DNA of 64,000 bases from an uncultured Hyphomonadaceae bacterium (GTDB taxonomy: Bacteria > Pseudomonadota > Alphaproteobacteria > Caulobacterales > Maricaulaceae). The notes beneath the pieces are model-generated. The model did no database searches and was not told the DNA's origin. It saw only the letters and a program-made list of their open reading frames with translations. The position numbers and the translations under genes were made by a program. Below are positions 43,241-50,999 of the stretch, piece after piece. Within the stretch, counting starts at the first letter, position 1, and each line of letters opens with the position of its first letter. The stretch spans positions 62,001-126,000 of the forward strand of contig CAJXPX010000006.1 of NCBI GenBank assembly GCA_913058335.1, written 5' to 3'.

Positions 43241-45166
43241 CTAAATTAGAAATAGGACGGCGCGTTCATCAGCCCGTTCGACAAGAGCGCGTTTGAGCAT
43301 ATTGGTCAGTTCGGCACTAAAACGTTCTGCGGCCGCTTCATCCCAGGCTTTGGAAACGGCTTTTATCAAATCAGGGCGCTGCCTTTTTGCAGCGGCCCTG
43401 ACACGCGCGTCACTTAAAATTTGGCGTGCGAAAACTGGCAATTTGGATTTACGCATTTTCCCGGAAATTGCTTTTCGCCCGAATATATATCCGCCGCCCA
43501 AAAGCGCGCCGCCCACAACAATGCCAATGGGATTAACGAAAAGCGCCGCGAATAAGTTTGCTTTTGCGAGAAGCGCGCTGACCAGCAAGGCACTCACCCC
43601 TGTTCCGACAAGCGCGGTATCAGATTCTAATGAGGCCATACCGGGCGCCGAAACCGACAGGCCTTCCAGATGACGGCTCACATGCTCGCTGCCATCAAGG
43701 CTAAGCACCATAGCGGGCAGACCATGCGCACGGCAAAGCGGGTCTGTATGGGCTTCGATATCGCGCTGTAGAGTTGCAAACCAGTTATCGATAACAGGGC
43801 GAAGGCTCTCACGGGCCTTATCGGATTCCAGCCAATTTTTTACTTTCTCTTCAAGCACGCCCTCCACATCATCCAAGGAAGTGATTGCGCCGCTACGCCA
43901 GTCCCGAAAGGCCGGCAGAATGCAGTCTTCAGTCATCGCATCGACTAGAACAGGAGCGATGAGTCCCCCAAGCGATTGCGCTTTTTCCTGCGCACGTAAA
44001 TGTACTTTTCCATCCTCGGCTAATAATGCCGCCGTTTCCATTTTGAAATTGGCGTGGAGATATTCAAATCGGCCCAACCATGCCAGACCCCGCGCTATGG
44101 CAAATTCAGGTTCGGCCCCGCGTATGACACGCGCTTTCGGAAAGGCTTTTTGTGTCGCGGGGAGCACGAGAGGCAAGCGCGAAGCGCCCCCTGTCAAAAG
44201 AACTGTATCCGGGGCTCGCCCGCCAAGGGCCTCAATGGTTTCTGTCAGCGCGTAATCAAACGCCTCTTTCCAGCTATAGCTATTAAGCGCGTCCAGAGGG
44301 GTTTCCAATATATGCTTGGCGTCTTTCTTATCTATGCGGATATCGAAAAAGACCCGCTTCCCTGCTGGGAGCCGTTTGATCATTTCGACAGGAATATCTT
44401 CGCCAGTAAAAAACGCCTCTTTTGCCTGGCGGCACCAATAGGTCAAAATGGATTTATAATGCGGGAAGGTTTGTATTAATTTCTCAATCTCTTTTTTCGA
44501 TTTCTGCCTCGAAAGATTGAGCTTGAAAATTTCGTCATCCAGTAAGCCTGAGCCGAGTTCGTTATGACCAACATCATCGGCGTCTAGATCCCGGCAATAG
44601 GTAAAATCAGTCGTGGAAGATCCGATATCAATAATTAGAACCGAAGCCCGTGTATCTTCAATCGAAACATATCCCTGCTCCAAAGCGGTCATTAACGCCG
44701 CGCGGCTTTCCGGTACGATCCTAACGGTATTTAGGCCAGCCTGCTCAAAAACTTTGCGGTAAGCCTCTCGTGTAGGGTTATCCCATCCTGATGGACATCC
44801 AATTACGAAGCGGCTTTTTTTCGGCCCGCGTATCGTCTTTTCTTTAGACAGTCCTTCTATCAATGCCTGAGTAAAATAGGTTATAGGTTTCGCCGTTTTA
44901 GCGTCCAAATGGCGACTTTTAAATTTTAGCCAGACATCAGGTTTATGGGACGCAAAAGAAAGACTTAGCGCATCCGATCCAATTTTAATTTCTTTGCCGT
45001 CTTTAGCCACTGCGGTGACAAAACTACGCTGTCCGCGATATTCGAGTATTTCCGGCTCGCGTACAGTTGCGCCGTAAGCGCGGCCCAAGGCCGTTTCGCC
45101 GTGGCCAAGATCAAACCCGATAAATTCTTCATCAGTTTGAAGACGTGTTGTTGGAAGTTTGCTCAT
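43241..45166 (-). CDS. Hsp70-like ATPase with C-terminal membrane hairpin
   Basis: 641 residues. The N-terminal ~365 are an Hsp70/actin-fold ATPase: phosphate-1 GFDLGHGE (Asp19), connect-1-like RIVPESRAALMTALEQG, phosphate-2 LIIDIGSSTTDFTY (Asp180), and the adenosine loop LLTGGASRLPLV (Gly326-Gly327). The normal beta-sandwich substrate-binding domain and lid are missing. Residues ~370-515 are mixed helical. Residues ~515-562 form a glycine-rich transmembrane hairpin (GTGVSALLVSALLAKANLF, FVNPIGIVVGGALLGGGYIF), followed by a basic tail. The start codon overlaps the stop of the GrpE-like gene (ATGA). Function unknown; I infer a membrane-tethered chaperone-like or filament-like machine. This is not DnaK. 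Confidence 0.78.
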   Translation of the reverse strand: MSKLPTTRLQTDEEFIGFDLGHGETALGRAYGATVREPEILEYRGQRSFVTAVAKDGKEIKIGSDALSLSFASHKPDVWLKFKSRHLDAKTAKPITYFTQALIEGLSKEKTIRGPKKSRFVIGCPSGWDNPTREAYRKVFEQAGLNTVRIVPESRAALMTALEQGYVSIEDTRASVLIIDIGSSTTDFTYCRDLDADDVGHNELGSGLLDDEIFKLNLSRQKSKKEIEKLIQTFPHYKSILTYWCRQAKEAFFTGEDIPVEMIKRLPAGKRVFFDIRIDKKDAKHILETPLDALNSYSWKEAFDYALTETIEALGGRAPDTVLLTGGASRLPLVLPATQKAFPKARVIRGAEPEFAIARGLAWLGRFEYLHANFKMETAALLAEDGKVHLRAQEKAQSLGGLIAPVLVDAMTEDCILPAFRDWRSGAITSLDDVEGVLEEKVKNWLESDKARESLRPVIDNWFATLQRDIEAHTDPLCRAHGLPAMVLSLDGSEHVSRHLEGLSVSAPGMASLESDTALVGTGVSALLVSALLAKANLFAALFVNPIGIVVGGALLGGGYIFGRKAISGKMRKSKLPVFARQILSDARVRAAAKRQRPDLIKAVSKAWDEAAAERFSAELTNMLKRALVERADERAVLFLI

Positions 45167-46074
45167 TTACGTATCCAAACAGTGCCGCGCCGTAAGAGAC
45201 GTCCGCCCTCGCCCACCAAAGCCGGAGCGGCCATTTCTATAGCCGGATCGCCTTCGTTAACGACTAGAGCTGGAAGTTCATCAAACATATGCTTGGTAGA
45301 TTTATCAAACTCTACAGCCTCTATTCCCGCTGAGGCGAGGACGCTTTTCATATCTTTCCCAACAACTTGAAGAGCGTAATTCCCATCTGAGGCAGCATTC
45401 GCTTCAAGCAAATTTTGGAAGACCGACATTAGGGCCGGGTCGTCCCGCCAATGGGCATCGGGTTCTGTTTGGACCATACGCGCCAATATATGATCCGCCG
45501 TAGCTAAGGCGTCGCTGATCTGATTTATGAATCCGGCGCTATCCGTTCGAATTGAGGCTTGCGCCGTGACGTTTCGGCCGTCCGGCGAAGGCAAAGCTTT
45601 CGGCTTTGGCATGAATGGAAGCCGCGAAAACATATTTAATTTGAAATGAGATAGCGCATGGAGCGCCGCGAGACTGACGGCGCTTATTACAACCAAACCA
45701 ATCCCTTGTACCAAACCAGCTGTCGCGAGGCCTGCCGCCCCAAAATAAAACAGGCCGGGGCGCCAATCTTTTAACCCGTCAAACAATCCGTATTTGGGCG
45801 CTGTTTCTATCAAAGTGACATCTGCATGGGTGGCCCGGTCGAGAACCCCTGCCCCAGATTTAATAATTTCCAATAACCATAAGCCCGCTTTTTGAACCTG
45901 CGGGTCTGTCACGTTTCGGGTAAAACTGAGCCCTGTTCGATCCAAGGCCCGCCTCATTTCGCCGACGACTTGTGAAGGGGATAAATCATCCTTCAAGGAC
46001 TGGCGCAGCTGCTGACGCTCTTGCGCAAAATGGTGCGCGAGGGACGGCGGGGAAATGAGAGCTTTGGTCTCCAT
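45163..46074 (-). CDS. Membrane protein with GrpE-like C-terminal domain
   Basis: 303 residues, first gene of the Hsp70-like operon. The N-terminal ~100 residues are helical and soluble. Residues ~107-142 form a transmembrane hairpin (GLFYFGAAGLATAGLVQGIG, LVVISAVSLAALHAL). The C-terminal 120 residues look like the GrpE helix plus beta domain: a long helix (NQISDALATADHILARMVQ), then GIEAVEFDKSTKHMFDELPA and a final GEGGRLLRRGTVWIRK. Compare the G-x-FDP-x-x-H-E and RxLRPAxVxV patterns of GrpE. I infer a nucleotide-exchange partner for the adjacent Hsp70-like ATPase. It is a remote match, recognised only by eye. A promoter with little or no leader lies just upstream. Confidence 0.55.
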   Translation of the reverse strand: METKALISPPSLAHHFAQERQQLRQSLKDDLSPSQVVGEMRRALDRTGLSFTRNVTDPQVQKAGLWLLEIIKSGAGVLDRATHADVTLIETAPKYGLFDGLKDWRPGLFYFGAAGLATAGLVQGIGLVVISAVSLAALHALSHFKLNMFSRLPFMPKPKALPSPDGRNVTAQASIRTDSAGFINQISDALATADHILARMVQTEPDAHWRDDPALMSVFQNLLEANAASDGNYALQVVGKDMKSVLASAGIEAVEFDKSTKHMFDELPALVVNEGDPAIEMAAPALVGEGGRLLRRGTVWIRK

Positions 46075-46081
46075 AGAGACT

Positions 46082-46112
46082 ATTATGTCGGGTCGCCTCG
46101 CCCAACTGTCAA
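46082..46112 (-). promoter_or_regulatory. Putative promoter of the Hsp70-like operon
   Basis: On the minus strand, TTGACA (46107-46112) and CATAAT (46082-46087) are separated by 19 bases. Transcription would begin within a base or two of the start codon at 46074. There is no ribosome-binding sequence before that ATG, so the message may be leaderless. Confidence 0.4.
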
Positions 46113-46252
46113 GTCAGCGCGACCGCGCTGGCAAAGTATTGTTTTAGCCTGATTAGTTAAAGGGCCTTCGCCTCTATCGAAAATCGGAACGAGGTCAGTT
46201 ATCGCACGTAATAAAAATGCACTGTTCGCCCGCCCATCCTCAAGAGGCCCTG

Positions 46253-46705
46253 ATGAATCAGACTGAAATGAACCAAGCAGAAATAAATCTGACGCAAATC
46301 GACGCTTTAAACGATGTGACCCAAACATTAATCGATAGTTATGAGGGCTATAAAACCTGCTTGGAGGATATGGAAGAAGATTACGCCCTGCGGTCACAAT
46401 TTTCCAGCCGCGCCGCGTCGCGCTCCCAATTAATTTCCGAATTTCAAACCTCGGTGCGTGAACTGGGCGGAGAAGCTGTTACAAAGGGGTCCGTTTCAGG
46501 CGCGGCGCATCGCGGCTGGACAAAGCTAACAGCTTTCTTTCAGGATGATGAAAAAGCGGCGAGTCAAGCCGTCAGTGACGGAGAAAGGTTCCTAGCCGAG
46601 AGAATAAATGAACTTATGAGAGACCCGAATCTGACGCCCGAGACACTGGCGCTTCTTCGCAAAGCCTATGCCAGCGCAACCAAGGGAGATATCCAAGCAG
46701 ATTAA
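46253..46705 (+). CDS. PA2169/DUF2383-family four-helix-bundle protein
   Basis: 150 residues. Recognised from the order of family phrases: ALNDVTQTLIDSYEGYKTCL, SRAASRSQLISEFQTSVREL, GGEAVTKGSVSGAAHRGWTK, and a last helix ending DPNLTPETLALLRKAYA. The fold is ferritin-like, with no clear di-iron ligands visible. Members are stress- or stationary-phase-linked with unknown role. The ATG chosen follows AGAGG; an in-frame ATG 12 codons earlier is less likely. It is divergent from the Hsp70/GrpE-like operon, 178 bases apart, so shared regulation is possible. Confidence 0.8.
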   Translation: MNQTEMNQAEINLTQIDALNDVTQTLIDSYEGYKTCLEDMEEDYALRSQFSSRAASRSQLISEFQTSVRELGGEAVTKGSVSGAAHRGWTKLTAFFQDDEKAASQAVSDGERFLAERINELMRDPNLTPETLALLRKAYASATKGDIQAD

Positions 46706-46722
46706 GACAGGCAAAAAAAAGT

Positions 46723-46899
46723 GGCTCTGTCAAAACGAGAATTCCCCCGAAGACTGACATTCTGACAGAGCCTTTTCAGAGATGTCTGCGCTCTCCCGCA
46801 AAAGGGGGCGTCTGGACAGCATCTGAATTTTATAGACTACTAAGTTGGCAGTCTATTCCCCCTTCAAGAGGTCTTGATTTATCTTTATCAAACTCAAGA
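46723..46899. other. Cluster of hairpins, possible small RNA or terminator array
   Basis: Directly after the DUF2383 gene there are several inverted repeats. The first is a perfect 10-bp stem GGCTCTGTCA / TGACAGAGCC (46723-46772, loop 30), followed by TTTTC. A second stem is anchored by TTCAGA / TCTGAA (46775-46827) with a GC-rich core. A third is ATAGACT / AGTCTAT (46832-46856), and a fourth is TCTTGA / TCAAGA (46872-46899). The first could simply terminate the DUF2383 transcript. The succession suggests a structured RNA. The rest of the ~540-base gap up to the gcvPB terminator contains only one candidate tiny gene. Confidence 0.35.
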
Positions 46900-47028
46900 T
46901 GAATACGAGCTGAATGTTACAGTTCTGAAAGGTGAGCACAAGGACGGAATTGTAAAGTGCCGCGCTCACAAAAATTTGCGCATACAATTCCCATTTTTTA
47001 TGGTCTACTCTGGGTAAAGGGGAGAGAA

Positions 47029-47145
47029 ATGAGGAAGTTTTTCTCCCGCGCTCTTTATAAGTGCCTGTGCAAGCTGGGCTTGCGCGGCGGCTATACTCGT
47101 CATTCGGGGGAAGCAGAGACCTTGACGGCCACCGTTTCTAATTAG
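47029..47145 (+). CDS. Candidate 38-residue basic small protein
   Basis: A short frame with a strong ribosome site (AAAGGGGAGAG) right before the ATG encodes MRKFFSRALYKCLCKLGLRG and a polar tail ending ATVSN. The N-terminal part would form a cationic amphipathic helix. No family is recognised. The evidence is only the ribosome site, so it may not be a gene. Confidence 0.35.
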   Translation: MRKFFSRALYKCLCKLGLRGGYTRHSGEAETLTATVSN

Positions 47146-47211
47146 CCAACTTTGGCGTCTGGACTTTCACCCTCGCCACACCCTCACTAACTTTATTGAC
47201 AACACCAAAGA

Positions 47212-47235
47212 AAAACCCGCCGGGAGGCGGGTTTT
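47212..47235 (-). terminator. Intrinsic terminator of the glycine cleavage operon
   Basis: A 10-bp perfect stem (AAAACCCGCC / GGCGGGTTTT) with a four-base loop lies eight bases after the gcvPB stop. Because both arms end in A or T runs it can work on either strand, and it also protects the operon from plus-strand readthrough. Confidence 0.9.
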
Positions 47236-47243
47236 GAACATTC

Positions 47244-48794
47244 TTATTCTTCGACGGGCGGGGTCCAGCGCAGGACAGGATTTCGAGCTGCCTTGGTTTC
47301 ATCCAATCGCCGCATTGGGGCGTAAACTGGCGCTTGTTTAAAGCTCTCCGCTTCGCCCGCTTTAGCCCGCTCCGCGAGGGAACGCATAGTCAGGATAAAG
47401 CGGTCCAGTTCTCCTTTGGATTCGGATTCAGTGGGTTCAATCAGCATCGCCCCGTGAACAACAAGCGGGAAGTACATCGTCATAGGGTGATATCCTTCAT
47501 CAATCATGGCCTTGGCAAAATCGAGCGTGTCGACGCCCGTATCTTTCAAGAAACGATCATCAAACAAGGCTTCATGCATACAGGTTCCTTCAAATGCTAC
47601 TGTCATGACATCTGACAAAGACGACTGAATATAATTGGCATTTAAAACCGCATCTTCTGTCGCCTGTTTCAGACCATCAGAACCATGGCTCATCATGTAA
47701 GTCAGCGCGCGGCTATACATACCCATTTGACCGTGGAAGGCGCACATACGGCCAAAGCTTCCTTCTGCCTCTCCGCCTTCATGTTCAACCAATCTAAACC
47801 CGTCCGCGTCTTTAACGACGAATGGTAGGGGCGCAAAGTCTTTCAATGCATCGGACAAAACCGTCGGGCCGGATCCAGGGCCGCCGCCGCCATGCGGGGT
47901 GGAAAACGTCTTGTGCAGATTAATGTGCATCGCATCGACACCCAGATCGCCCGGACGGACGCGCCCGACAAGGGCGTTGAAGTTGGCGCCATCGCAATAA
48001 AAATACCCGCCTGCGCCATGAATGAGGTCAGCAATTTCGACAATATCGCGTTCAAACAAACCACACGTATTTGGATTGGTCAGCATGATACCGGCAACGT
48101 CATCACTTTCTTTCAGCTTTTCGCGTAGCGCGTCTAAGTTCACACGGCCGTCTCCAGACGCCGGGATTTCATCTACGGTAAAGCCGCATTGTACCGCTGT
48201 GGCAGGATTAGTGCCATGGGCACTTTCCGGCACAAGCACGCGGCGGCGCTGTGACTGACCATCCGCATCGAGACGCGCCCGTATCGCCATCATACCGCAA
48301 AGCTCGCCATGCGCTCCGGCTTTTGGTGTCAGCGCGACGGCCGGCATATTGCAAAGTGTCATTAGCCAATGGGATAACTGATGCATAAGCTCTAACGCGC
48401 CTTGCACTGTGCTGGTCGGTTGAAGAGGGTGGACATCGGCGAAGCCCGGCATACGCGCAACTTTTTCATTCAAACGCGGATTGTGCTTCATGGTGCAAGA
48501 ACCGAGCGGATAAATGCCTAGGTCAATCGCATAATTTTTCTGACTCAAGCGCACGTAATGGCGCATCGTTTCGGGCTCTGACAATCCGGGCAGGCCAATT
48601 TCCCCCGTCCGTTCCTGTCCCCCGAGGCGGGACGCGCGGCCCTTGGGTTCTGGTAAGTCCACACCTGTGCGGCGCGGTGTACCAATTTCGAAAATCAGAT
48701 TTACGGCCTGATCCAAACCTTTGGACCCTGATACGGTCAGACGTTCATTTGAATTGATGGCAACGGGTGTTGTGGGGCGACCTTCGTTATTCAT
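47244..48794 (-). CDS. gcvPB: Glycine dehydrogenase (decarboxylating) subunit 2
   Basis: 516 residues, the PLP-bearing half of the split P-protein of the glycine cleavage system. It decarboxylates glycine and passes the aminomethyl group to lipoyl-GcvH. The PLP lysine is in [17 protein letters not shown]. Other landmarks are [10 protein letters not shown] near residue 100 and [10 protein letters not shown]. The start overlaps the gcvPA stop by 4 bases, and an intrinsic terminator follows the stop. It is the last gene of the riboswitch-led gcv operon. Confidence 0.97.
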   Translation of the reverse strand: MNNEGRPTTPVAINSNERLTVSGSKGLDQAVNLIFEIGTPRRTGVDLPEPKGRASRLGGQERTGEIGLPGLSEPETMRHYVRLSQKNYAIDLGIYPLGSCTMKHNPRLNEKVARMPGFADVHPLQPTSTVQGALELMHQLSHWLMTLCNMPAVALTPKAGAHGELCGMMAIRARLDADGQSQRRRVLVPESAHGTNPATAVQCGFTVDEIPASGDGRVNLDALREKLKESDDVAGIMLTNPNTCGLFERDIVEIADLIHGAGGYFYCDGANFNALVGRVRPGDLGVDAMHINLHKTFSTPHGGGGPGSGPTVLSDALKDFAPLPFVVKDADGFRLVEHEGGEAEGSFGRMCAFHGQMGMYSRALTYMMSHGSDGLKQATEDAVLNANYIQSSLSDVMTVAFEGTCMHEALFDDRFLKDTGVDTLDFAKAMIDEGYHPMTMYFPLVVHGAMLIEPTESESKGELDRFILTMRSLAERAKAGEAESFKQAPVYAPMRRLDETKAARNPVLRWTPPVEE

Positions 48795-50128
48795 GACAAG
48801 ACCTCCGTCAGGGCTTTTTCAAAGGCGTGTATATCCTCTTCGCTGGAGGTTTCTGTAGCGCAGACGAGCAGCAAGTCTTCATTGCCCTCTGTCAGGCGAG
48901 ATACGGGGACGCCGCCCAATACGCCTTTTTTGGCGAGTGCCTCCACTACGTCAGCGGCAGGTTTATTTAATTTGACCGTGAACTCATTAAAGAACGACTC
49001 ATTCATCACCTCTGCGCCGTGTATCCCATCAATGACGTCTGCGAGATGGCAGGCAGCCTCATGATTAAGCGCCGCGAGGCGCTTGAGCCCGGCATCGCCA
49101 AGCAAGCTCATGTGAATGGTGAAGGCGAGACAGCAAAGACCAGAATTGGTGCAAATATTTGACGTCGCTTTTTCGCGGCGGATATGTTGCTCACGCGTGG
49201 AGAGCGTCAATACGAATCCGCGTTCGCCGTTGGCATCTACAGTTTCGCCGCAGAGGCGACCTGGCATTTGCCTAACGAGTTTTTTAGTACAAGCGAACAA
49301 TCCAACGTGAGGGCCGCCAAAATTCAGGCCGACGCCTAAGCCCTGACCTTCGCCGACAACAATATCTGCCCCTTGTTCCCCCGGAGACTTAATGGCGCCG
49401 AGGGCAACAGGTTCTGTGAAGACAGCGATTAAAAGGGCTTTATGCTTATGCGCTTTTTCGGCAATCGGCGCGAGGTCGATGATTTCGCCGAATACGTTTG
49501 GCGATTGAACTACCACACAAGCTGTGTCGTCATTAATATGGTCAATGACATGATCATCGCGGCCAGGTCGGCAATCGCGCTCATCAATTTGAATATCGAG
49601 CGTTGACGCCAATGTCTGGGTCGCCGCTGCATAATGAGGGTGCAATCCGGGCGCGAGAATAGCTCTGGATTTACGGGTGACACGTTTGGCCATAACAACA
49701 GCTTCGGCGCAGGCCGTTGAACCGTCATACATGGAAGCATTTGCCACATCCATACCCGTGAGAAGCGCGACCTGAGTTTGAAACTCGAACAAAGCTTGCA
49801 AGGTACCCTGACTGATTTCCGGCTGATAAGGCGTATAGGCGGTCAAAAATTCAGAACGCTGAATCAGGTGGTCCACAGTAGCAGGAATATGGTGTTTATA
49901 AGCCCCGGCCCCGCAGAAAAACGGAACAGAACCAGCCGAAACAGATTTCGCCGACAGTTTGGCCATATGGCGCTCAATCGCTTGCTCGGACTGATGCTTT
50001 GGTAAATCGACGAGCGTTTCCAGGCGCGCCTTTTCAGGCACATCCTGAAACAAATAATCAATGGACTTGGCGCCAATGACATCGAGCATAGCAACCCGGT
50101 CATTTTCATTTAATGGCAAATAACGCAT
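48791..50128 (-). CDS. gcvPA: Glycine dehydrogenase (decarboxylating) subunit 1
   Basis: 445 residues, the partner half of the split P-protein. It begins [19 protein letters not shown] and has [37 protein letters not shown] and [15 protein letters not shown] as expected. The AAGGAAG ribosome site lies within the end of the preceding tiny membrane gene, so translation is probably coupled to it. Confidence 0.97.
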   Translation of the reverse strand: MRYLPLNENDRVAMLDVIGAKSIDYLFQDVPEKARLETLVDLPKHQSEQAIERHMAKLSAKSVSAGSVPFFCGAGAYKHHIPATVDHLIQRSEFLTAYTPYQPEISQGTLQALFEFQTQVALLTGMDVANASMYDGSTACAEAVVMAKRVTRKSRAILAPGLHPHYAAATQTLASTLDIQIDERDCRPGRDDHVIDHINDDTACVVVQSPNVFGEIIDLAPIAEKAHKHKALLIAVFTEPVALGAIKSPGEQGADIVVGEGQGLGVGLNFGGPHVGLFACTKKLVRQMPGRLCGETVDANGERGFVLTLSTREQHIRREKATSNICTNSGLCCLAFTIHMSLLGDAGLKRLAALNHEAACHLADVIDGIHGAEVMNESFFNEFTVKLNKPAADVVEALAKKGVLGGVPVSRLTEGNEDLLLVCATETSSEEDIHAFEKALTEVLS

Positions 50129-50323
50129 TTAATCTTCCTTATTGTCGGTGTCGACATCATTATTCTTGGATTTATCTTGGCCTGTCCTCGCAGCTCCAAG
50201 TCCGGCCCCAATGGCAACGCCGAGGGAAAGCCATAGCGCAAGGTTTTCTGTCGCCACGCCAATAGCTGCGCCGATGGCTACCCCGACAGCAAGGGTGACT
50301 CCAAATTTCGACCCGTTGCCCAT
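50129..50323 (-). CDS. Tiny glycine-zipper membrane protein (gcv operon)
   Basis: 64 residues with two short hydrophobic helices rich in Gly/Ala (GVTLAVGVAIGAAIGVA and WLSLGVAIGAGLGAA) and a hydrophilic, acidic tail (DVDTDNKED). It ends exactly where gcvPA begins and is preceded by AAGGA seven bases before its ATG. The glycine repeats suggest helix packing or oligomerisation. It is the third of three tiny membrane genes in a row between gcvH and gcvPA. Unknown function. Confidence 0.7.
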   Translation of the reverse strand: MGNGSKFGVTLAVGVAIGAAIGVATENLALWLSLGVAIGAGLGAARTGQDKSKNNDVDTDNKED

Positions 50324-50464
50324 TTAATTATCCTTATCGTTGTCGAAATCGACATCTGATGTTTCGTGACCCGGTCGCCCGGAAATCATTTTGCGAGAAA
50401 GATAAGCAACAAGAATGACCAAGCCGATGGTGATGATCCAAAATACAGGATTTGAGGCGCTCAT
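50324..50464 (-). CDS. Tiny single-pass membrane protein (gcv operon)
   Basis: 46 residues: one transmembrane helix (FWIITIGLVILVAYLS), then a basic RKMISGRPGH and an acidic tail ending DFDNDKDN. Its stop codon abuts the start of the next tiny gene. The acidic tail resembles that of its downstream neighbour, hinting at a common origin or shared partner. Too short for family recognition. Confidence 0.6.
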   Translation of the reverse strand: MSASNPVFWIITIGLVILVAYLSRKMISGRPGHETSDVDFDNDKDN

Positions 50465-50467
50465 GAT

Positions 50468-50578
50468 TTACGTTCCACTTTTATTTTTAAAGCTTCGAAC
50501 CAGGGGACGGATAACCAGGACCCAAAGAAGCAAGACGACGAGACAGGCGCCCATTATGGCAAATAGAGGTAGGTTCAT
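50468..50578 (-). CDS. Tiny single-pass membrane protein (gcv operon)
   Basis: 36 residues: a hydrophobic helix of about 20 (LPLFAIMGACLVVLLLWVLV) followed by a basic end (RPLVRSFKNKSG). The stop is only three bases from the start of the next tiny gene. The ribosome site (GGAAA) is weak, so it could be translated by readthrough ribosomes from gcvH or may be non-coding. The neighbouring layout supports it. Confidence 0.5.
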   Translation of the reverse strand: MNLPLFAIMGACLVVLLLWVLVIRPLVRSFKNKSGT

Positions 50579-50625
50579 TTCGAGTTTCCGATAACATCGC
50601 TCCCCATAATGTGAGGAAAAAAGCT

Positions 50626-50997
50626 CTATAGGCCTTCGCAATAAGCTTTATATTTCGTCTCATCCATTAAGCCATCCAAATCAGACGTGTCTTTGATCTT
50701 CAGCTTGAGGAACCAACCGTCTCCGTCCGGTGACGCATTGACGGTTTCCGGCGCGTCTTCGAGCGCTTCATTGACTTCCGTCACTTCGCCGCCAATCGGC
50801 GCGTAAACTTCAGAGGCCGCTTTTACAGATTCTACAACGGCGGCTTCGTCGCCCTTTTCCATTTTGCGCCCGACCTCGGGTAGTTCAACAAAGACAACAT
50901 CACCGAGTTGTTTGGCGGCATAGGCAGAAATGCCCATTACGGCCGTGTCACCGTCGACTTTTACCCATTCGTGATCTTCTGTGTATTTAATTGACAT
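50626..50997 (-). CDS. gcvH: Glycine cleavage system H protein
   Basis: 123 residues. It carries the lipoyl arm that shuttles the aminomethyl group between P, T and L proteins. The lipoylated Lys59 is in VESVKAASEVYAP, the standard motif, and the N-terminus KYTEDHEWVKVDG is typical. It follows gcvT after two bases. Confidence 0.97.
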   Translation of the reverse strand: MSIKYTEDHEWVKVDGDTAVMGISAYAAKQLGDVVFVELPEVGRKMEKGDEAAVVESVKAASEVYAPIGGEVTEVNEALEDAPETVNASPDGDGWFLKLKIKDTSDLDGLMDETKYKAYCEGL

Positions 50998-50999
50998 GG

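Noticed and set aside
46083-46397. 104-codon minus-strand frame across the divergent promoter region
   Set aside because: It overlaps the start of the DUF2383 gene and the Hsp70-operon promoter and lacks protein-like features.
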